From: DASPJL01 sp035628645
GTDB lineage: Bacteria; Bacteroidota; Bacteroidia; Cytophagales; Cyclobacteriaceae
Length of the DNA stretch: 64,000 nucleotides
Assembly (NCBI GenBank): GCA_035628645.1
Contig: DASPJL010000198.1
Span: 1 to 64,000, forward strand
Direction: 5' to 3'
Shown here: positions 1 through 9,588 of the stretch, piece after piece
How the letters are laid out: every line of letters starts with the position of its first letter
Position numbering within the stretch: position 1 is the first letter of the stretch
Translations under genes and position numbers: made by a program
Notes under the pieces: generated by a model
What the model was told of the DNA's origin: nothing
Seen by the model: only the letters and a program-made list of their open reading frames with translations
The model's database searches: none

Positions 1-2595
1 AAATCCAACATTCTGGCCTCCTCCCGTATCTGAAGTATTTTCTGCCTGGACACCTGACATAGCATCCCAGTCTTCTGCCTGGATGGTTCCAGGAATGGCT
101 TTAGCCGTATTGTTTGATGGCGTAAGAGAGCTGTACAACGACTGTGCCGGAACCGAAAAAGAGGTTACCTGTGACCCATTATTATAAACAACACAAGTTT
201 GGGCGGAACTTGACGGATTGTACACCACATAATTTGTCTGACCGGTAGCAGCATTATAGAAAGTTGCACTGGTCGGAATTGACATATGATAATTTGGCTG
301 GTATTCTCCCAGATTTTGCAATGCATGTGCATAATAATAAGTCGTTCCTCCTTCATAAGGATATAAAACCACATCCTTTTCTTCCTGGTCTGTAGAATTC
401 CAGTATTGATTGAGCTTTTGTGTGACGTATTGTGGATCAAACATCATCTTGAAACCGAGCAGCACATTTGCCCAGTCATGTCCGATCTCGGCTTCTGTTA
501 CAACTCTTCCATCTGTTCTTGCCCCATTTCCCTGAGCTGAGTTGAATGTATAAAGCTCTGTCATCAATCTACTGTAGTATGAATTTGCCTGAGCTTTTGT
601 AAGTCCCTGATTGAAGTAATGGAAACCAGGACTTGCAGGCAACATTTGTATTCCATGGATCCATTGCGGATCGATACCAAAATAAGTTCCATATACATAA
701 CCACCAGGCCAAAGTATCCCTACTACGTCATGAGCGCTATTGTAAGCATCCGGCCACACATCGTTATTTACATTGAACCAATATTCCATGGTTGCTTTAG
801 ACTCATACATATAACCAAATGCGCCGGCATCGCGCATTCCGTCGTTGCCCAATTGAGCGCCAAGGAAGAACAATGCATGCCAGGATTGCATCGCCTCTGA
901 AGTAGATTCCTGGTTATTTCCTGTCGGAGAAGACACTCCTCCCGCATAAGAATGTCCCATCCATGGATCAAAAGTCCTCATGAAAGGGAAGTTATTATCC
1001 GACCTGTCCCAATTTGCATACTGTTTGGCGATCATGGTGAGTATACCTGAATATTGGTTTACAAAATTAGGGTCAGCCATTCCTGCCAAAGCTGCTGCCT
1101 GGATAAAATATCCATAATGAAAATGGTTGTCTGTAAATACTCCGGAATAATAGCTTTCATTAAACCCAATCAAAGCTTTCCATTTAGGATACCATGCAAA
1201 ATACCTTTCGGTTTCTCCAGGCGTATAAGTAAACCAGTTTGAAAGGCTATTTTTTAGAATATTTAATAACGTGGGATATTGCGGATGATTTGTTTCCTTT
1301 GCCATCAGCATATATTTTGCGAGCCTTACAAGATCCTTGCCTCCCCAATAAGTATCCGCAGCGCCATAAGGAGTTGTCTTTTGTATTTCTGTGGTATAGT
1401 TATTAATTAGGGTGGTCATTTTAGCTGCATCATAAGGCGCAGCATCCGATGATACGGTCACCGGCGCCTTATAATGGGGAAGAATTCCATTGAACTTATA
1501 GGTAAATGTAAAGTTATTTCCTGTGGCCATTTTCAATAACCCTCTGGATTGCTCGAAGTTTATACCGTTATATGCTACATTCGACGAGGTTGCAGTTCTG
1601 TACTGATGAGGTAAAAAGCCTTGCATAACATTCGTTTGTGAAGCACCTTTTAAATTAGTTGTAGTAAGGTTCCAGGTAGTGCTCATTGTTCCTGCGCCCG
1701 TATTATAATTATAATTTACAGTAGTATTGGTAGGCTTTACATAAGCATATTGATGTACAGTAGCCGCAGCCGCCGCATTTGGCAAAGCAGAAAAAACAAT
1801 ATAATTCTGGCCGGAAGGAAAATTCACTGTGAGAAGATTGTTGGTCGTACCTCCGCGGGTAACAGTGGATCCAGGAGGAAGATGTACACCGTAGAAAGTA
1901 TCCCAATAATTGATTACAAAATATTCACCGGTAAAAGGGAAGGAAATGGGTGCGCCACTGGAATTAAGATAGGTCGCACCATGGTAACATTCTATCTGAG
2001 GAGTAAAACCAACTGCATTTGTCCAGACAAAGGGCATTCCGTGAGCTGCTGTAAAGTTTAGATATTTATTGTTTACATCCTGGTAAAGCCTGGCATCTAC
2101 TGACCAATCGGACCAGTTGGTCACAATAGAACGTGAAGCCACAAAACCTGATCCTTTCAAAACCACAGGATAGTCAACCGAAAGGTTTGTTCCTTCCGCA
2201 TTCCATTTATAAGGATTAAAAATATTTAATCCATCGGTAAAAGGATCTATCACTAAAGGCATGGCCCATAACTGTCCTCCAATCTGATCACCTTCATCAT
2301 AAATGAGGTTTGTCCACCAGTCGTTTGTTGGGATAGGACGAGTTTCACCGGGACTTACATCAATCTCTGCATTCTGGGCAATTTCCGTAAATGTACCATC
2401 CATTTCATGTGTGGGAGGATAAGAAGCATAACTTCCGGAGCCCACAGCAATAGACGTTTGGGCAAACGAAGTGCTTGCCAACAAAGTAAGGAGTATTAGA
2501 AAACTGAAAAAGAAAAAAAGAAAGGTAAAAGATAATTTTTCGTACCTGGATTTTCCCACATGGAGGCCAGGGACTTTTTGATAAAAATAATTCAT
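1..2595 (-). CDS. Secreted endo-1,3-beta-glucanase, GH81, with CBM6-like module (3' end outside window)
   Basis: Reading the minus strand from ATG at 2595 gives 865 codons with no stop, running off the left edge. The first ~45 residues are a hydrophobic signal segment ending TSFAQ. The body matches glycoside hydrolase family 81, which cleaves beta-1,3-glucan such as laminarin or callose: early motif NDWWTNL, then DNHFHYGYFIQAAA near residue 485-500, holding the Asp and His expected of the active site, and NQESTSEAMQSW near 560-575. After about residue 828 the segment IPGTIQAEDWDAM starts what looks like a CBM6 carbohydrate-binding module, cut by the window edge. A T9SS sorting tail would be expected further on but cannot be seen. 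The preceding intergenic region shows no clear promoter. Family assignment is firm; exact substrate is inferred. Confidence 0.9.
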   Translation of the reverse strand, partial: MNYFYQKVPGLHVGKSRYEKLSFTFLFFFFSFLILLTLLASTSFAQTSIAVGSGSYASYPPTHEMDGTFTEIAQNAEIDVSPGETRPIPTNDWWTNLIYDEGDQIGGQLWAMPLVIDPFTDGLNIFNPYKWNAEGTNLSVDYPVVLKGSGFVASRSIVTNWSDWSVDARLYQDVNNKYLNFTAAHGMPFVWTNAVGFTPQIECYHGATYLNSSGAPISFPFTGEYFVINYWDTFYGVHLPPGSTVTRGGTTNNLLTVNFPSGQNYIVFSALPNAAAAATVHQYAYVKPTNTTVNYNYNTGAGTMSTTWNLTTTNLKGASQTNVMQGFLPHQYRTATSSNVAYNGINFEQSRGLLKMATGNNFTFTYKFNGILPHYKAPVTVSSDAAPYDAAKMTTLINNYTTEIQKTTPYGAADTYWGGKDLVRLAKYMLMAKETNHPQYPTLLNILKNSLSNWFTYTPGETERYFAWYPKWKALIGFNESYYSGVFTDNHFHYGYFIQAAALAGMADPNFVNQYSGILTMIAKQYANWDRSDNNFPFMRTFDPWMGHSYAGGVSSPTGNNQESTSEAMQSWHALFFLGAQLGNDGMRDAGAFGYMYESKATMEYWFNVNNDVWPDAYNSAHDVVGILWPGGYVYGTYFGIDPQWIHGIQMLPASPGFHYFNQGLTKAQANSYYSRLMTELYTFNSAQGNGARTDGRVVTEAEIGHDWANVLLGFKMMFDPQYVTQKLNQYWNSTDQEEKDVVLYPYEGGTTYYYAHALQNLGEYQPNYHMSIPTSATFYNAATGQTNYVVYNPSSSAQTCVVYNNGSQVTSFSVPAQSLYSSLTPSNNTAKAIPGTIQAEDWDAMSGVQAENTSDTGGGQNVGF

Positions 2596-2857
2596 AAGGG
2601 TAAATATTTAGGGTTAAAAATAAAACTGAAACCTCCATATTTACAGCCTGATACGCAAATTAAAAGCTACGGTCTCTCTACGGTTTTACCCCCATATCGA
2701 TACCACACTTTTTAAAAACATCAGTTAAAAATTATTAAAATTGAAATATCATTAAGGTTTCGTAGATTCTCTTAAAAAATCTTTATAATAGCTTCTTTTT
2801 ATCCGGAAAGACAATCTGAATAGAAAAAAATACTTGATTAATAAAAACAATACCAAA

Positions 2858-4480
2858 ATGGATTTTGAAGTAAGGGGAAACATTATAAATATTTCTGAAA
2901 AAAGAATTTTCAAAGGGAAAGTGTTGGTAAGCAATGGCAAAATCTCAGAAATAACAGAGGAGGACTGTATTGAAACACAATTTATTCTCCCAGGATTTAT
3001 TGATGCCCATGTTCATATTGAAAGTTCCATGCTTGTTCCTTCTGAATTTGCAAAACTTGCGGTAGTCCATGGTACTGTAGCTACCGTTTCTGATCCTCAT
3101 GAAATTGCCAACGTCCTGGGACTGAAAGGGGTGAATTTTATGATAGAGAATGGGAAAACCGTTCCTTTTAAATTTTATTTCGGCGCTCCTTCCTGTGTAC
3201 CTGCTACCACTTTTGAAACAGCAGGCGCTATTGTTTCCCCCCAGGAAATTGAAAGACTTTTTCAAAACCCTGAAATAAAATACCTGGCGGAAATGATGAA
3301 TTGGCCCGGAGTACTCTTTGACGATAAAGAGGTTTATGAGAAATTAAATCTGGCTAAGAAATACAATAAACTCATTGACGGACATGCGCCAGGATTAATG
3401 GGGGAACAAATCAAAAAATACGCTTCAGCGGGCATTACCACTGATCATGAATCCTTTTCGAGAGAAGAGGCTTTGGATAAACTTGCCTGTGGAATGAAAA
3501 TATTAATCAGAGAAGGAAGTGCAGCAAAGAATTTTGAGGCGTTGATCGATCTGCTTAATGACTATGAGGATGAAATTATGTTTTGTTCAGATGACAAACA
3601 TCCTGACAATCTAGTTGAAGGTCACATCAATGAACTGGTAAAAAGGGCGATTAAAAAAGGAATAGATAAGTTTAAAGTCCTGAAAGCAGCCGGTGTTAAT
3701 CCTGTTAAACATTATAGTTTAGAGGTAGGATTATTAAAAAAGGGAGATCCAGGGGATTTTATAGTGGTTGACAACCTGAATGATTTTACCATCCTTCAAA
3801 CCTATATAAATGGACAAAAAGTATCCGAAAACCGGAAAAGCTTGATCTCCACAAATAAGGTTACACCGGTCAATAACTTCAATACAAGTTACAAATCGGC
3901 TGAAGAATTTAAATACCCTGCCCTCTCTCCCACAGTTACTGTTAAAGTAATTGAGGCTTTGGACGGGCAATTAATAACCCTGTCAAAAGATATTGAATTG
4001 ACTTCAGTGGAAGGATTTTTAAACCCTTCTGTAGAAAAGGATATTTTAAAGATTACTGTAGTAAACCGATATAAAAATGCCAAACCTGCTGTTGCATTTA
4101 TAAAAGGCTTCGGGTTAAAGGAAGGTGCCCTGGCCTCGTCCATTGCACATGATTCTCACAATATTGTTGCGGTAGGTGTAGATGATGAAACGCTAACTCA
4201 AGCAGTTAACGAAGTAATAAAAAACAATGGTGGAATTTCGGCTGTACACCAAAATAAAATTTATGCCTTACCCTTGCCGGTTGCAGGACTAATGTCTGAT
4301 GAAGAAGGCTATCTAGTAGCAGCAAAGTACACTGAAATGGATAAAATCTCAAAAGCGATGGGCAGCACACTTACCTCTCCTTTTATGACTTTATCTTTTA
4401 TGGCTCTGTTGGTAATCCCCTCATTAAAACTAAGTGATATGGGATTGTTCGACGGTGAAAAGTTTGAATTTGTGAAGTAA
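2858..4480 (+). CDS. ade: Adenine deaminase
   Basis: 540 residues from ATG 2858. An in-frame TTG at 2834 would add eight residues (INKNNTK-like) with no homology value, so ATG is preferred. It converts adenine to hypoxanthine and ammonia in purine salvage. The amidohydrolase metal site is visible as DAHVHIESS (His51, His53), followed by [10 protein letters not shown]; a later motif [11 protein letters not shown] lies near residue 242-252. The C-terminal adenine-deaminase domain follows ([19 protein letters not shown], then a region around VGVDDETL). The length is normal for the Ade family. The gene is monocistronic: an unrelated minus-strand GH81 gene lies upstream and a convergent toxin-antitoxin pair downstream. 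No purine riboswitch was recognised in the 260-bp upstream gap. Confidence 0.93.
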   Translation: MDFEVRGNIINISEKRIFKGKVLVSNGKISEITEEDCIETQFILPGFIDAHVHIESSMLVPSEFAKLAVVHGTVATVSDPHEIANVLGLKGVNFMIENGKTVPFKFYFGAPSCVPATTFETAGAIVSPQEIERLFQNPEIKYLAEMMNWPGVLFDDKEVYEKLNLAKKYNKLIDGHAPGLMGEQIKKYASAGITTDHESFSREEALDKLACGMKILIREGSAAKNFEALIDLLNDYEDEIMFCSDDKHPDNLVEGHINELVKRAIKKGIDKFKVLKAAGVNPVKHYSLEVGLLKKGDPGDFIVVDNLNDFTILQTYINGQKVSENRKSLISTNKVTPVNNFNTSYKSAEEFKYPALSPTVTVKVIEALDGQLITLSKDIELTSVEGFLNPSVEKDILKITVVNRYKNAKPAVAFIKGFGLKEGALASSIAHDSHNIVAVGVDDETLTQAVNEVIKNNGGISAVHQNKIYALPLPVAGLMSDEEGYLVAAKYTEMDKISKAMGSTLTSPFMTLSFMALLVIPSLKLSDMGLFDGEKFEFVK

Positions 4481-4534
4481 CTGCTGAGCAATCAGCTTTT
4501 AGTGAAGGGGAATTGAGAGATTTGTTCGCGGAAG

Positions 4535-4885
4535 TTATTTTTCAATTTCTAATATTTCATCTATTTGCTTCTTGTTTTGAGGAAGATAGTTCGAAGCAAC
4601 ATCCCAAATTATTTCATAATCAATCCCGAAATATTCATGCGACACCTTATTTCTTAGATAATACATCTCTTGCCATGGAACAAGCGGGTATTTCTCTTTA
4701 ATCGCTATTGGTAGATTTTTCGAAGCCTCTCCAATTATCTCGAAATTCCTTATAACAGCGTCAATGGTTTTATAATCATGTTTAAACTTTAAAAAATCAT
4801 ATCCTTTGATATAATCTGCGATTCTATCCATAGCGAGTTGGATATCTTCAAGATACATTTTATAGGTACGAATTTTCTTTTCCAA
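4535..4885 (-). CDS. hepT: HepT-like ribonuclease toxin (DUF86)
   Basis: 116 residues. The HEPN-family nuclease motif R-x4-H-x-Y is visible as RNKVSHEYFG near residue 82, inside an all-helical protein of the usual length. In characterised HepT/MntA pairs the toxin is an RNase and its motif Tyr is adenylylated by the partner. The start is TTG at 4885, one base after the mntA stop; a stop codon lies five codons upstream in this frame, so the only other sensible start is the ATG at codon 10 (MYLEDIQ), which would trim the first helix. Cotranscribed with the upstream antitoxin. Function is by family; activity here is inferred. Confidence 0.88.
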   Translation of the reverse strand: MEKKIRTYKMYLEDIQLAMDRIADYIKGYDFLKFKHDYKTIDAVIRNFEIIGEASKNLPIAIKEKYPLVPWQEMYYLRNKVSHEYFGIDYEIIWDVASNYLPQNKKQIDEILEIEK

Positions 4886-4886
4886 C

Positions 4887-5177
4887 TTAGACGTAATTTA
4901 CTTGATTCAGAATCCTTTCCTTTATTTGTTCTTTTAATCCATTTTTAGTTACTAAATCAATTTTCCTCTCAAATACTTTTTCAAGAAAAATTTCCATAGA
5001 AAAAAACTTCCAGCCAATTGGTTTTTCCAATTCCACTAAAATATCAATATCACTTTCTTCTGTAAATGATTCGTCGGAAAATGAGCCGAATAAACCTATT
5101 TCCTTTACAGCAAACTCTTTGCTTAAGGTTGGTTTTAATTCTTTTAGCTTATTTAATATGTTAACTTTTGTAAGCAT
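4887..5177 (-). CDS. mntA: MntA-like nucleotidyltransferase antitoxin
   Basis: 96 residues with the minimal nucleotidyltransferase signature GS-x10-D-x-D (GSF...SDIDILVELE, residues ~31-50), exactly the spacing seen in MntA antitoxins that add AMP to HepT. The gene ends one base before the hepT start, so the two form an operon in the antitoxin-first order. Just upstream (5178-5215) an AAGACC / GGTCTT inverted pair is present, which could be an autoregulatory site or chance. The pair is inserted between ade and yidD with no sign of a larger mobile element. Confidence 0.88.
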   Translation of the reverse strand: MLTKVNILNKLKELKPTLSKEFAVKEIGLFGSFSDESFTEESDIDILVELEKPIGWKFFSMEIFLEKVFERKIDLVTKNGLKEQIKERILNQVNYV

Positions 5178-5221
5178 AAGACCAAATATAATAAAATAAA
5201 AAACGGTCTTTGTAATAGAGA

Positions 5222-5257
5222 AAATGTTAAATATTAAGTTTAAATGTTAAATGTAAA
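5222..5257. repeat. Seven-base-period AT-rich repeat
   Basis: The stretch is made of variants of AAATGTT at 7-base spacing. Similar heptad repetition (TCGTCAT, TCATCAT) continues into the last codons of yidD at about 5278-5310. It is a short slippage-type intergenic repeat with no coding role seen. Confidence 0.5.
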
Positions 5258-5272
5258 GTGCAATAACATCGG

Positions 5273-5542
5273 TTATTCGTCATTCATCATTCTCAAATCG
5301 TCATTTTTACGTTTGGGTACCGGATCATACCCCTTCCCTCCCCAGGGGTGACATCTTGATATTCTTTTCACGCCCAGCCAGGTTCCTTTAAAAAAGCCGT
5401 ATTCTTTCATTGCATCAATGGTATACTGTGAGCAGGACGGTGTGTACCTGCAACTGGCAGGAAAATAAGGGGAAATTCCTACCTGATATATTCTGACCAA
5501 AAAGATTCCGGCCTTCACTCCTAGTTTTCTCATAAAACGCAT
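5273..5542 (-). CDS. yidD: Membrane protein insertion efficiency factor YidD
   Basis: 89 residues with the diagnostic YidD core: YQVGISP, CRYTPSCSQYTIDA (two Cys) and RCHPWGGKGYDPVP. YidD assists YidC-dependent insertion at the inner membrane; it is usually beside rnpA/yidC, but here it is isolated. The final ten residues (NDDLRMMNDE) are encoded by an ATGA-rich stretch that is part of the local heptad repeat, so the C-terminal tail probably arose by read-through into intergenic repeat DNA. Start ATG 5542. Confidence 0.93.
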   Translation of the reverse strand: MRFMRKLGVKAGIFLVRIYQVGISPYFPASCRYTPSCSQYTIDAMKEYGFFKGTWLGVKRISRCHPWGGKGYDPVPKRKNDDLRMMNDE

Positions 5543-5731
5543 GGGATAGGTTATAAAGTTATTAAAAACAGACCCCTTAACAACAACTATTTAACTACAA
5601 TAAAAAATTCACTGGTATCCCATTTAAGTAACAAAAAATTTACACCATCAACAATTAGATATAATTAAATATATTTTTAAATTCACCTAAATTATATTTT
5701 AGCTTTATCATAAATATTAATTAGACTTTTT

Positions 5732-5739
5732 TAACTTTG
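5732..5739 (+). promoter_or_regulatory. Bacteroidota -7 element (TAACTTTG)
   Basis: Exact match to TAnnTTTG, ending only five bases before the ATG at 5745. No clear TTTG is present at the usual -33 position. If used, transcription would begin at or next to the start codon. Confidence 0.5.
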
Positions 5740-5744
5740 AGCTT

Positions 5745-8018
5745 ATGAATTGTTTTTCAACACTTAATAAACTCATTTTCACTGTTACCATACTTTTTGG
5801 TGTAGCTGATTTCACCTATGCTCAGACAGGAAGCGTAAAAGGAAAAGTATTTTCTAAAGGAAAGGCCATTGAATTTGCTACAGTGGGTATTCCTGAAAAA
5901 AAACTTGGAACAAACACAGATGCGGGTGGTAATTTCATTTTAAAAAACATACCAGAAGGAAAATATAAAATAAGAATTTCTTATATAGGATTTGTTTCCT
6001 ATACCCAAACAATAAATATAAAAGCAGGAAATACACTGTCATTAAACATTAGCCTACAAGAAAATGAAAGCCGGCTAAATGAAGTGGTAATTACGGGGAC
6101 AATGAAAGAAAGCTTTAAATCCCAGTCGCCGGTGCCTGTTGAGGTAATTACAGCAAAATATTTTTTAAAGAATCCATCACCGAGCATTTTTGAATCGATG
6201 GCTATGGTCAATGGAGTGCAGCCTCAGCTAAACTGCAATGTCTGCAATACGGGAGATATTCATATAAATGGAATGGAAGGGCCCTACACCATGATTACAA
6301 TTGACGGTATGCCTATTGTCAGCTCGCTTTCTACTGTTTATGGGTTGAGTGGAATTCCTAACAGTATGGTACAGCGAGTAGAAGTGGTAAAAGGCCCTGC
6401 CTCAACACTTTATGGGTCAGAAGCTGTAGGAGGACTAATCAATATTATCACTAAAAACCCTCAGATCTCCCCCCGGTTGGCGGTGGATATTTTCAGCACT
6501 TCAAATTTTGAAGTAAACAATGATGTAGCATTTAAGGTCAATCTGGGAAAAGCCACTACTATGGTTGGGATCAATTATTTCAACTTCAAAAATAAAATGG
6601 ATAAGAACGAGGATAACTTTACGGATGTCACACTTCAGGATAGGATCTCCATTTTTAATAAATGGAAAATAAAACGAAAAGAAAGCAGAGAAGCCTCACT
6701 GGCAGCAAGGTACGTATATGAAGACAGGTGGGGCGGGGAAATGCAATGGTCTTCAAAATTCAGGGGAAGTGATCGTATTTATGGTGAATCTATTTACACT
6801 TCCCGTTATGAACTAATAGGTAAATATGACCTACCCGTGAAGGAAAAAATAGGTATTAATTTCTCCATTACCAACCACCATCAAAATTCAGTTTATGGAA
6901 CAACAAAGTTTGTGGGAAAGCAGAATATTGCATTTGTTCAGTTTTTGTGGGACAAACAACTGGGCAAAAATAATTTCCTGGTTGGTTTACCCTTCAGGTA
7001 CACCTTCTACGACGACAATACGGTGGGGACTCAATCTATCAGTGAAAATAAACGCAAGAACGAACCCCAGCATACTTTCTTGCCCGGAGTGTTTGTCCAG
7101 GATGAAATAAAGTTTTCAGACCAGATTACTACCTTAATAGGTAGTCGCTTTGATTATAACTCGACCCATGGCGGCATTTTTTCACCCCGATTAAGTATCA
7201 AATATTCTATTGACGACAGTCATGTATTTAGACTGGGCGGTGGAAATGGTTACCGGGTAGTAAATCTTTTCACGGAAGATCATGCTGCCTTAACAGGATC
7301 GCGTGAAGTAATTATTGAAGAAGCGTTAAAACCTGAACAATCTTATAATATCAACTTGAATTACAATGGTTTTATCAATCACTCTTTAGGGATTACCGGA
7401 TTGGATATTAGTCTTTTTTATACCTACTTCACCAACAAAATTATAGGTGATTTCACAACCGATCCAAACAAAATCATTTACACTAATTTAAATGGGTATG
7501 CCATATCAAAAGGAATAAGCGTGAATGGCGATTTTCAATTTATGTTTCCCTTGAAAATTATAATGGGCGCTACGTTGATGGACGTATACAGTATAGAAAA
7601 AAACAATGGAAAAAATATAAAAACACCTCAAATACACGCTCCAAATGTTTCAGGCAATTTCTCCATGAGCTATTCTATACACAAACTGGGACTAACCATT
7701 GATTATACGGGAAAGTTAACAGGTCCAATGCATTTGCCCTCGTTGACTGAACCTGTTAAGGAAGATACTGAGGAAATTGCTTTCAGGCAGCTTCCGAAAA
7801 AGTCTCCTTGGTATACCTTGCAAAATATCCAGGTGACAAAGAAATTCCGGGAAAATTGGGAGTTGTATGGAGGAGTAAAAAACATCTTTGGCTTCGTACC
7901 TGACCATCCGATAATAAACCCTTCGGAGCCCTTTAGCGACTCCTTTGACACCACGTATAATTACGCTCCTGTCTTGGGTACAAGAGCATTTTTAGGAATA
8001 AGGTATACTTTGAAATAA
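5745..8018 (+). CDS. TonB-dependent outer-membrane receptor with Cys-x-x-Cys plug motif
   Basis: 757 residues. Signal peptide ending TYAQ, then a carboxypeptidase-regulatory-like beta domain (residues ~29-115, GSVKGKVFSKGKAIEFATV), a plug domain (ITIDGMPIVSSL, VVKGPASTLYGSEAVGG) and a beta-barrel ending with an aromatic-rich strand. It imports a TonB-dependent ligand across the outer membrane. Unusual is NCNVCNTGDIHING at residues ~161-174 in the plug, offering two close cysteines. The ligand is not identifiable from sequence; a metal or metal complex is only a guess, based on the cysteines and the following transport genes. A TMEM220-like gene follows 84 bases later and is probably cotranscribed. 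Confidence 0.9.
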   Translation: MNCFSTLNKLIFTVTILFGVADFTYAQTGSVKGKVFSKGKAIEFATVGIPEKKLGTNTDAGGNFILKNIPEGKYKIRISYIGFVSYTQTINIKAGNTLSLNISLQENESRLNEVVITGTMKESFKSQSPVPVEVITAKYFLKNPSPSIFESMAMVNGVQPQLNCNVCNTGDIHINGMEGPYTMITIDGMPIVSSLSTVYGLSGIPNSMVQRVEVVKGPASTLYGSEAVGGLINIITKNPQISPRLAVDIFSTSNFEVNNDVAFKVNLGKATTMVGINYFNFKNKMDKNEDNFTDVTLQDRISIFNKWKIKRKESREASLAARYVYEDRWGGEMQWSSKFRGSDRIYGESIYTSRYELIGKYDLPVKEKIGINFSITNHHQNSVYGTTKFVGKQNIAFVQFLWDKQLGKNNFLVGLPFRYTFYDDNTVGTQSISENKRKNEPQHTFLPGVFVQDEIKFSDQITTLIGSRFDYNSTHGGIFSPRLSIKYSIDDSHVFRLGGGNGYRVVNLFTEDHAALTGSREVIIEEALKPEQSYNINLNYNGFINHSLGITGLDISLFYTYFTNKIIGDFTTDPNKIIYTNLNGYAISKGISVNGDFQFMFPLKIIMGATLMDVYSIEKNNGKNIKTPQIHAPNVSGNFSMSYSIHKLGLTIDYTGKLTGPMHLPSLTEPVKEDTEEIAFRQLPKKSPWYTLQNIQVTKKFRENWELYGGVKNIFGFVPDHPIINPSEPFSDSFDTTYNYAPVLGTRAFLGIRYTLK

Positions 8019-8102
8019 TAAGAGTAGATTCATTAACCAAATATTATTTATACTTGCAAAAAGGCATAAAATGTATGCTTTTAAAGTTAAAAGAAATCTT
8101 CC

Positions 8103-8450
8103 ATGAAAATCACCTATATAGTTTTAACCCTGATGTTTCTTTTATTTGCTGCTTTTCAATTTAATGATCCTGACCGTGAAATTTGGGCGCCTCTTTATGG
8201 ATATGCTGCAGCCATGTCTTTTTTTATGTTCTTGGGAAGAATGACCAATATTACCTGGCCCTTAATTGGCCTCATCGCATTTTCAATTACTGCAATTGTA
8301 GATTGGCCCGCCACATTTGAAGGTATGGAAAATGCCATGACGATGATGAGGCCTGAAATAGAAAAAGCACGGGAAACTTCGGGTATGCTTATTTCTGCCG
8401 CTGTAATGTTATTCTATATTATTATGATTTTTAAAAACAAGAAAAGCTAA
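8103..8450 (+). CDS. TMEM220-family membrane protein
   Basis: 115 residues, four predicted membrane helices. The N-terminal helix is followed by FQFNDPDREIWAPLYGYAA, the conserved Asn-Asp-Pro-Asp loop of the transmembrane family 220. Function is unknown in bacteria. It lies 84 bases after the TonB receptor on the same strand, so it may share its transcript. It converges with the CorA-like gene, whose end is six bases away. Confidence 0.8.
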   Translation: MKITYIVLTLMFLLFAAFQFNDPDREIWAPLYGYAAAMSFFMFLGRMTNITWPLIGLIAFSITAIVDWPATFEGMENAMTMMRPEIEKARETSGMLISAAVMLFYIIMIFKNKKS

Positions 8451-8456
8451 TCCAGC

Positions 8457-9356
8457 TTACAACCAGTGTTTTCTCTTAAACCATAAATAAATGACGATCG
8501 TGAGGATTGTCATAAATACCAAAACCCCATAGTAGCCATATTTATAAGTTAGTTCTGGCATAAATTGAAAGTTCATTCCGTAAATGCCGACAATAAAAGT
8601 GAGCGGCATAAAAAAGACAGAGAAAACAGTCAACACCCTTACCACCTCGTTGGTTTTTTGAGAGGAAAGTGAAATGTAAATATTGAGAAGGTTACTCACG
8701 TTTTCTATGGTTTGTTCGCTAGAGGTCTTTATCCGGATTGCAGAGTCTCTTAAGTCCTGAAGTATGGGATTGGGCATATGATTTTGAAGGCTGTCCAGAA
8801 AAGTTTTCGAAAGATTAAGGATCCTGTTTATTGCCGCGGCCTTTCTTTTAATAAGGTAAAGGTTTTTCAACAGCGACGGTATTTTTTCCTTCAGAAATAT
8901 TTTTGATTCGTAAAAATCCAGGTCCTGAACAAGCTTATTGGCCAGACCGTCATACGAAAAAAATGATGCAGATATAATCCTGTGAAGTACATCAAAATGT
9001 GAATAAGGAACAGCCCACTGGTTTAACTTAAGCCTGACTTCTTCAAGAAATGCAGAAGATGCCCGATGAATGGTAATAATAAAATCCTTCCCGATAAATA
9101 TGGCTATTTTGTTGGTAATCTCCTGTATAGTATCCGAATTGGACGGCGCTTTCTGGTCAAACACCCTGATAATAATGAAATGCACTTCATTTACCATCTC
9201 ATATTTTGGCAAGTGCTCTGGCTGAAGTGAATCTTTAACCAACGTATAATGCAGATTATACTGTAATGCAATTTCATTTAAATCTTCTTTTTTAGGATTA
9301 CTAATATCAATCCAGTCAAACCCGTCTTTTTCTTTTTCTTTCAGTTTTATGTTCAT
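8457..9356 (-). CDS. CorA-like divalent cation channel
   Basis: 299 residues. A long helical cytoplasmic domain is followed by two C-terminal membrane helices with the signature YGMNF (GMN) after the first, ending in the basic tail KRKHWL. CorA proteins form pentameric Mg2+ (or Co2+/Ni2+/Zn2+) channels in the inner membrane. A second, diverged CorA-type gene lies divergently 232 bases away, so the two may be separately regulated or serve different metals. Start ATG 9356. Confidence 0.9.
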   Translation of the reverse strand: MNIKLKEKEKDGFDWIDISNPKKEDLNEIALQYNLHYTLVKDSLQPEHLPKYEMVNEVHFIIIRVFDQKAPSNSDTIQEITNKIAIFIGKDFIITIHRASSAFLEEVRLKLNQWAVPYSHFDVLHRIISASFFSYDGLANKLVQDLDFYESKIFLKEKIPSLLKNLYLIKRKAAAINRILNLSKTFLDSLQNHMPNPILQDLRDSAIRIKTSSEQTIENVSNLLNIYISLSSQKTNEVVRVLTVFSVFFMPLTFIVGIYGMNFQFMPELTYKYGYYGVLVFMTILTIVIYLWFKRKHWL

Positions 9357-9588
9357 GGCATGCTAAAAAGTATAAATCAAAACATTTAGAATACTGTCAT
9401 TCAATTAAAAATAAAAAACTATTCTAATGCTTATAAAATACAATAGAATATACGTCATTATTTCCCTTATCATAATTTTTTAGTTTTTTTCTTCTTATTC
9501 AATTATATCAAAAGTAGATGCTATAATAAGAAAGTTTTTTTTCTTAAAATGCAGGCAACTCTCACATAAAGCTTATTTTGTAACAACG

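Noticed and set aside
2834..2857. TTG start adding eight residues to adenine deaminase
   Set aside because: ATG 2858 gives the family-like N-terminus; the extension is low-complexity Lys/Asn.
4481..4534. GCTGA-GCAA-TCAGC hairpin after ade as a terminator
   Set aside because: Five-base stem and only four T follow; too weak to call.
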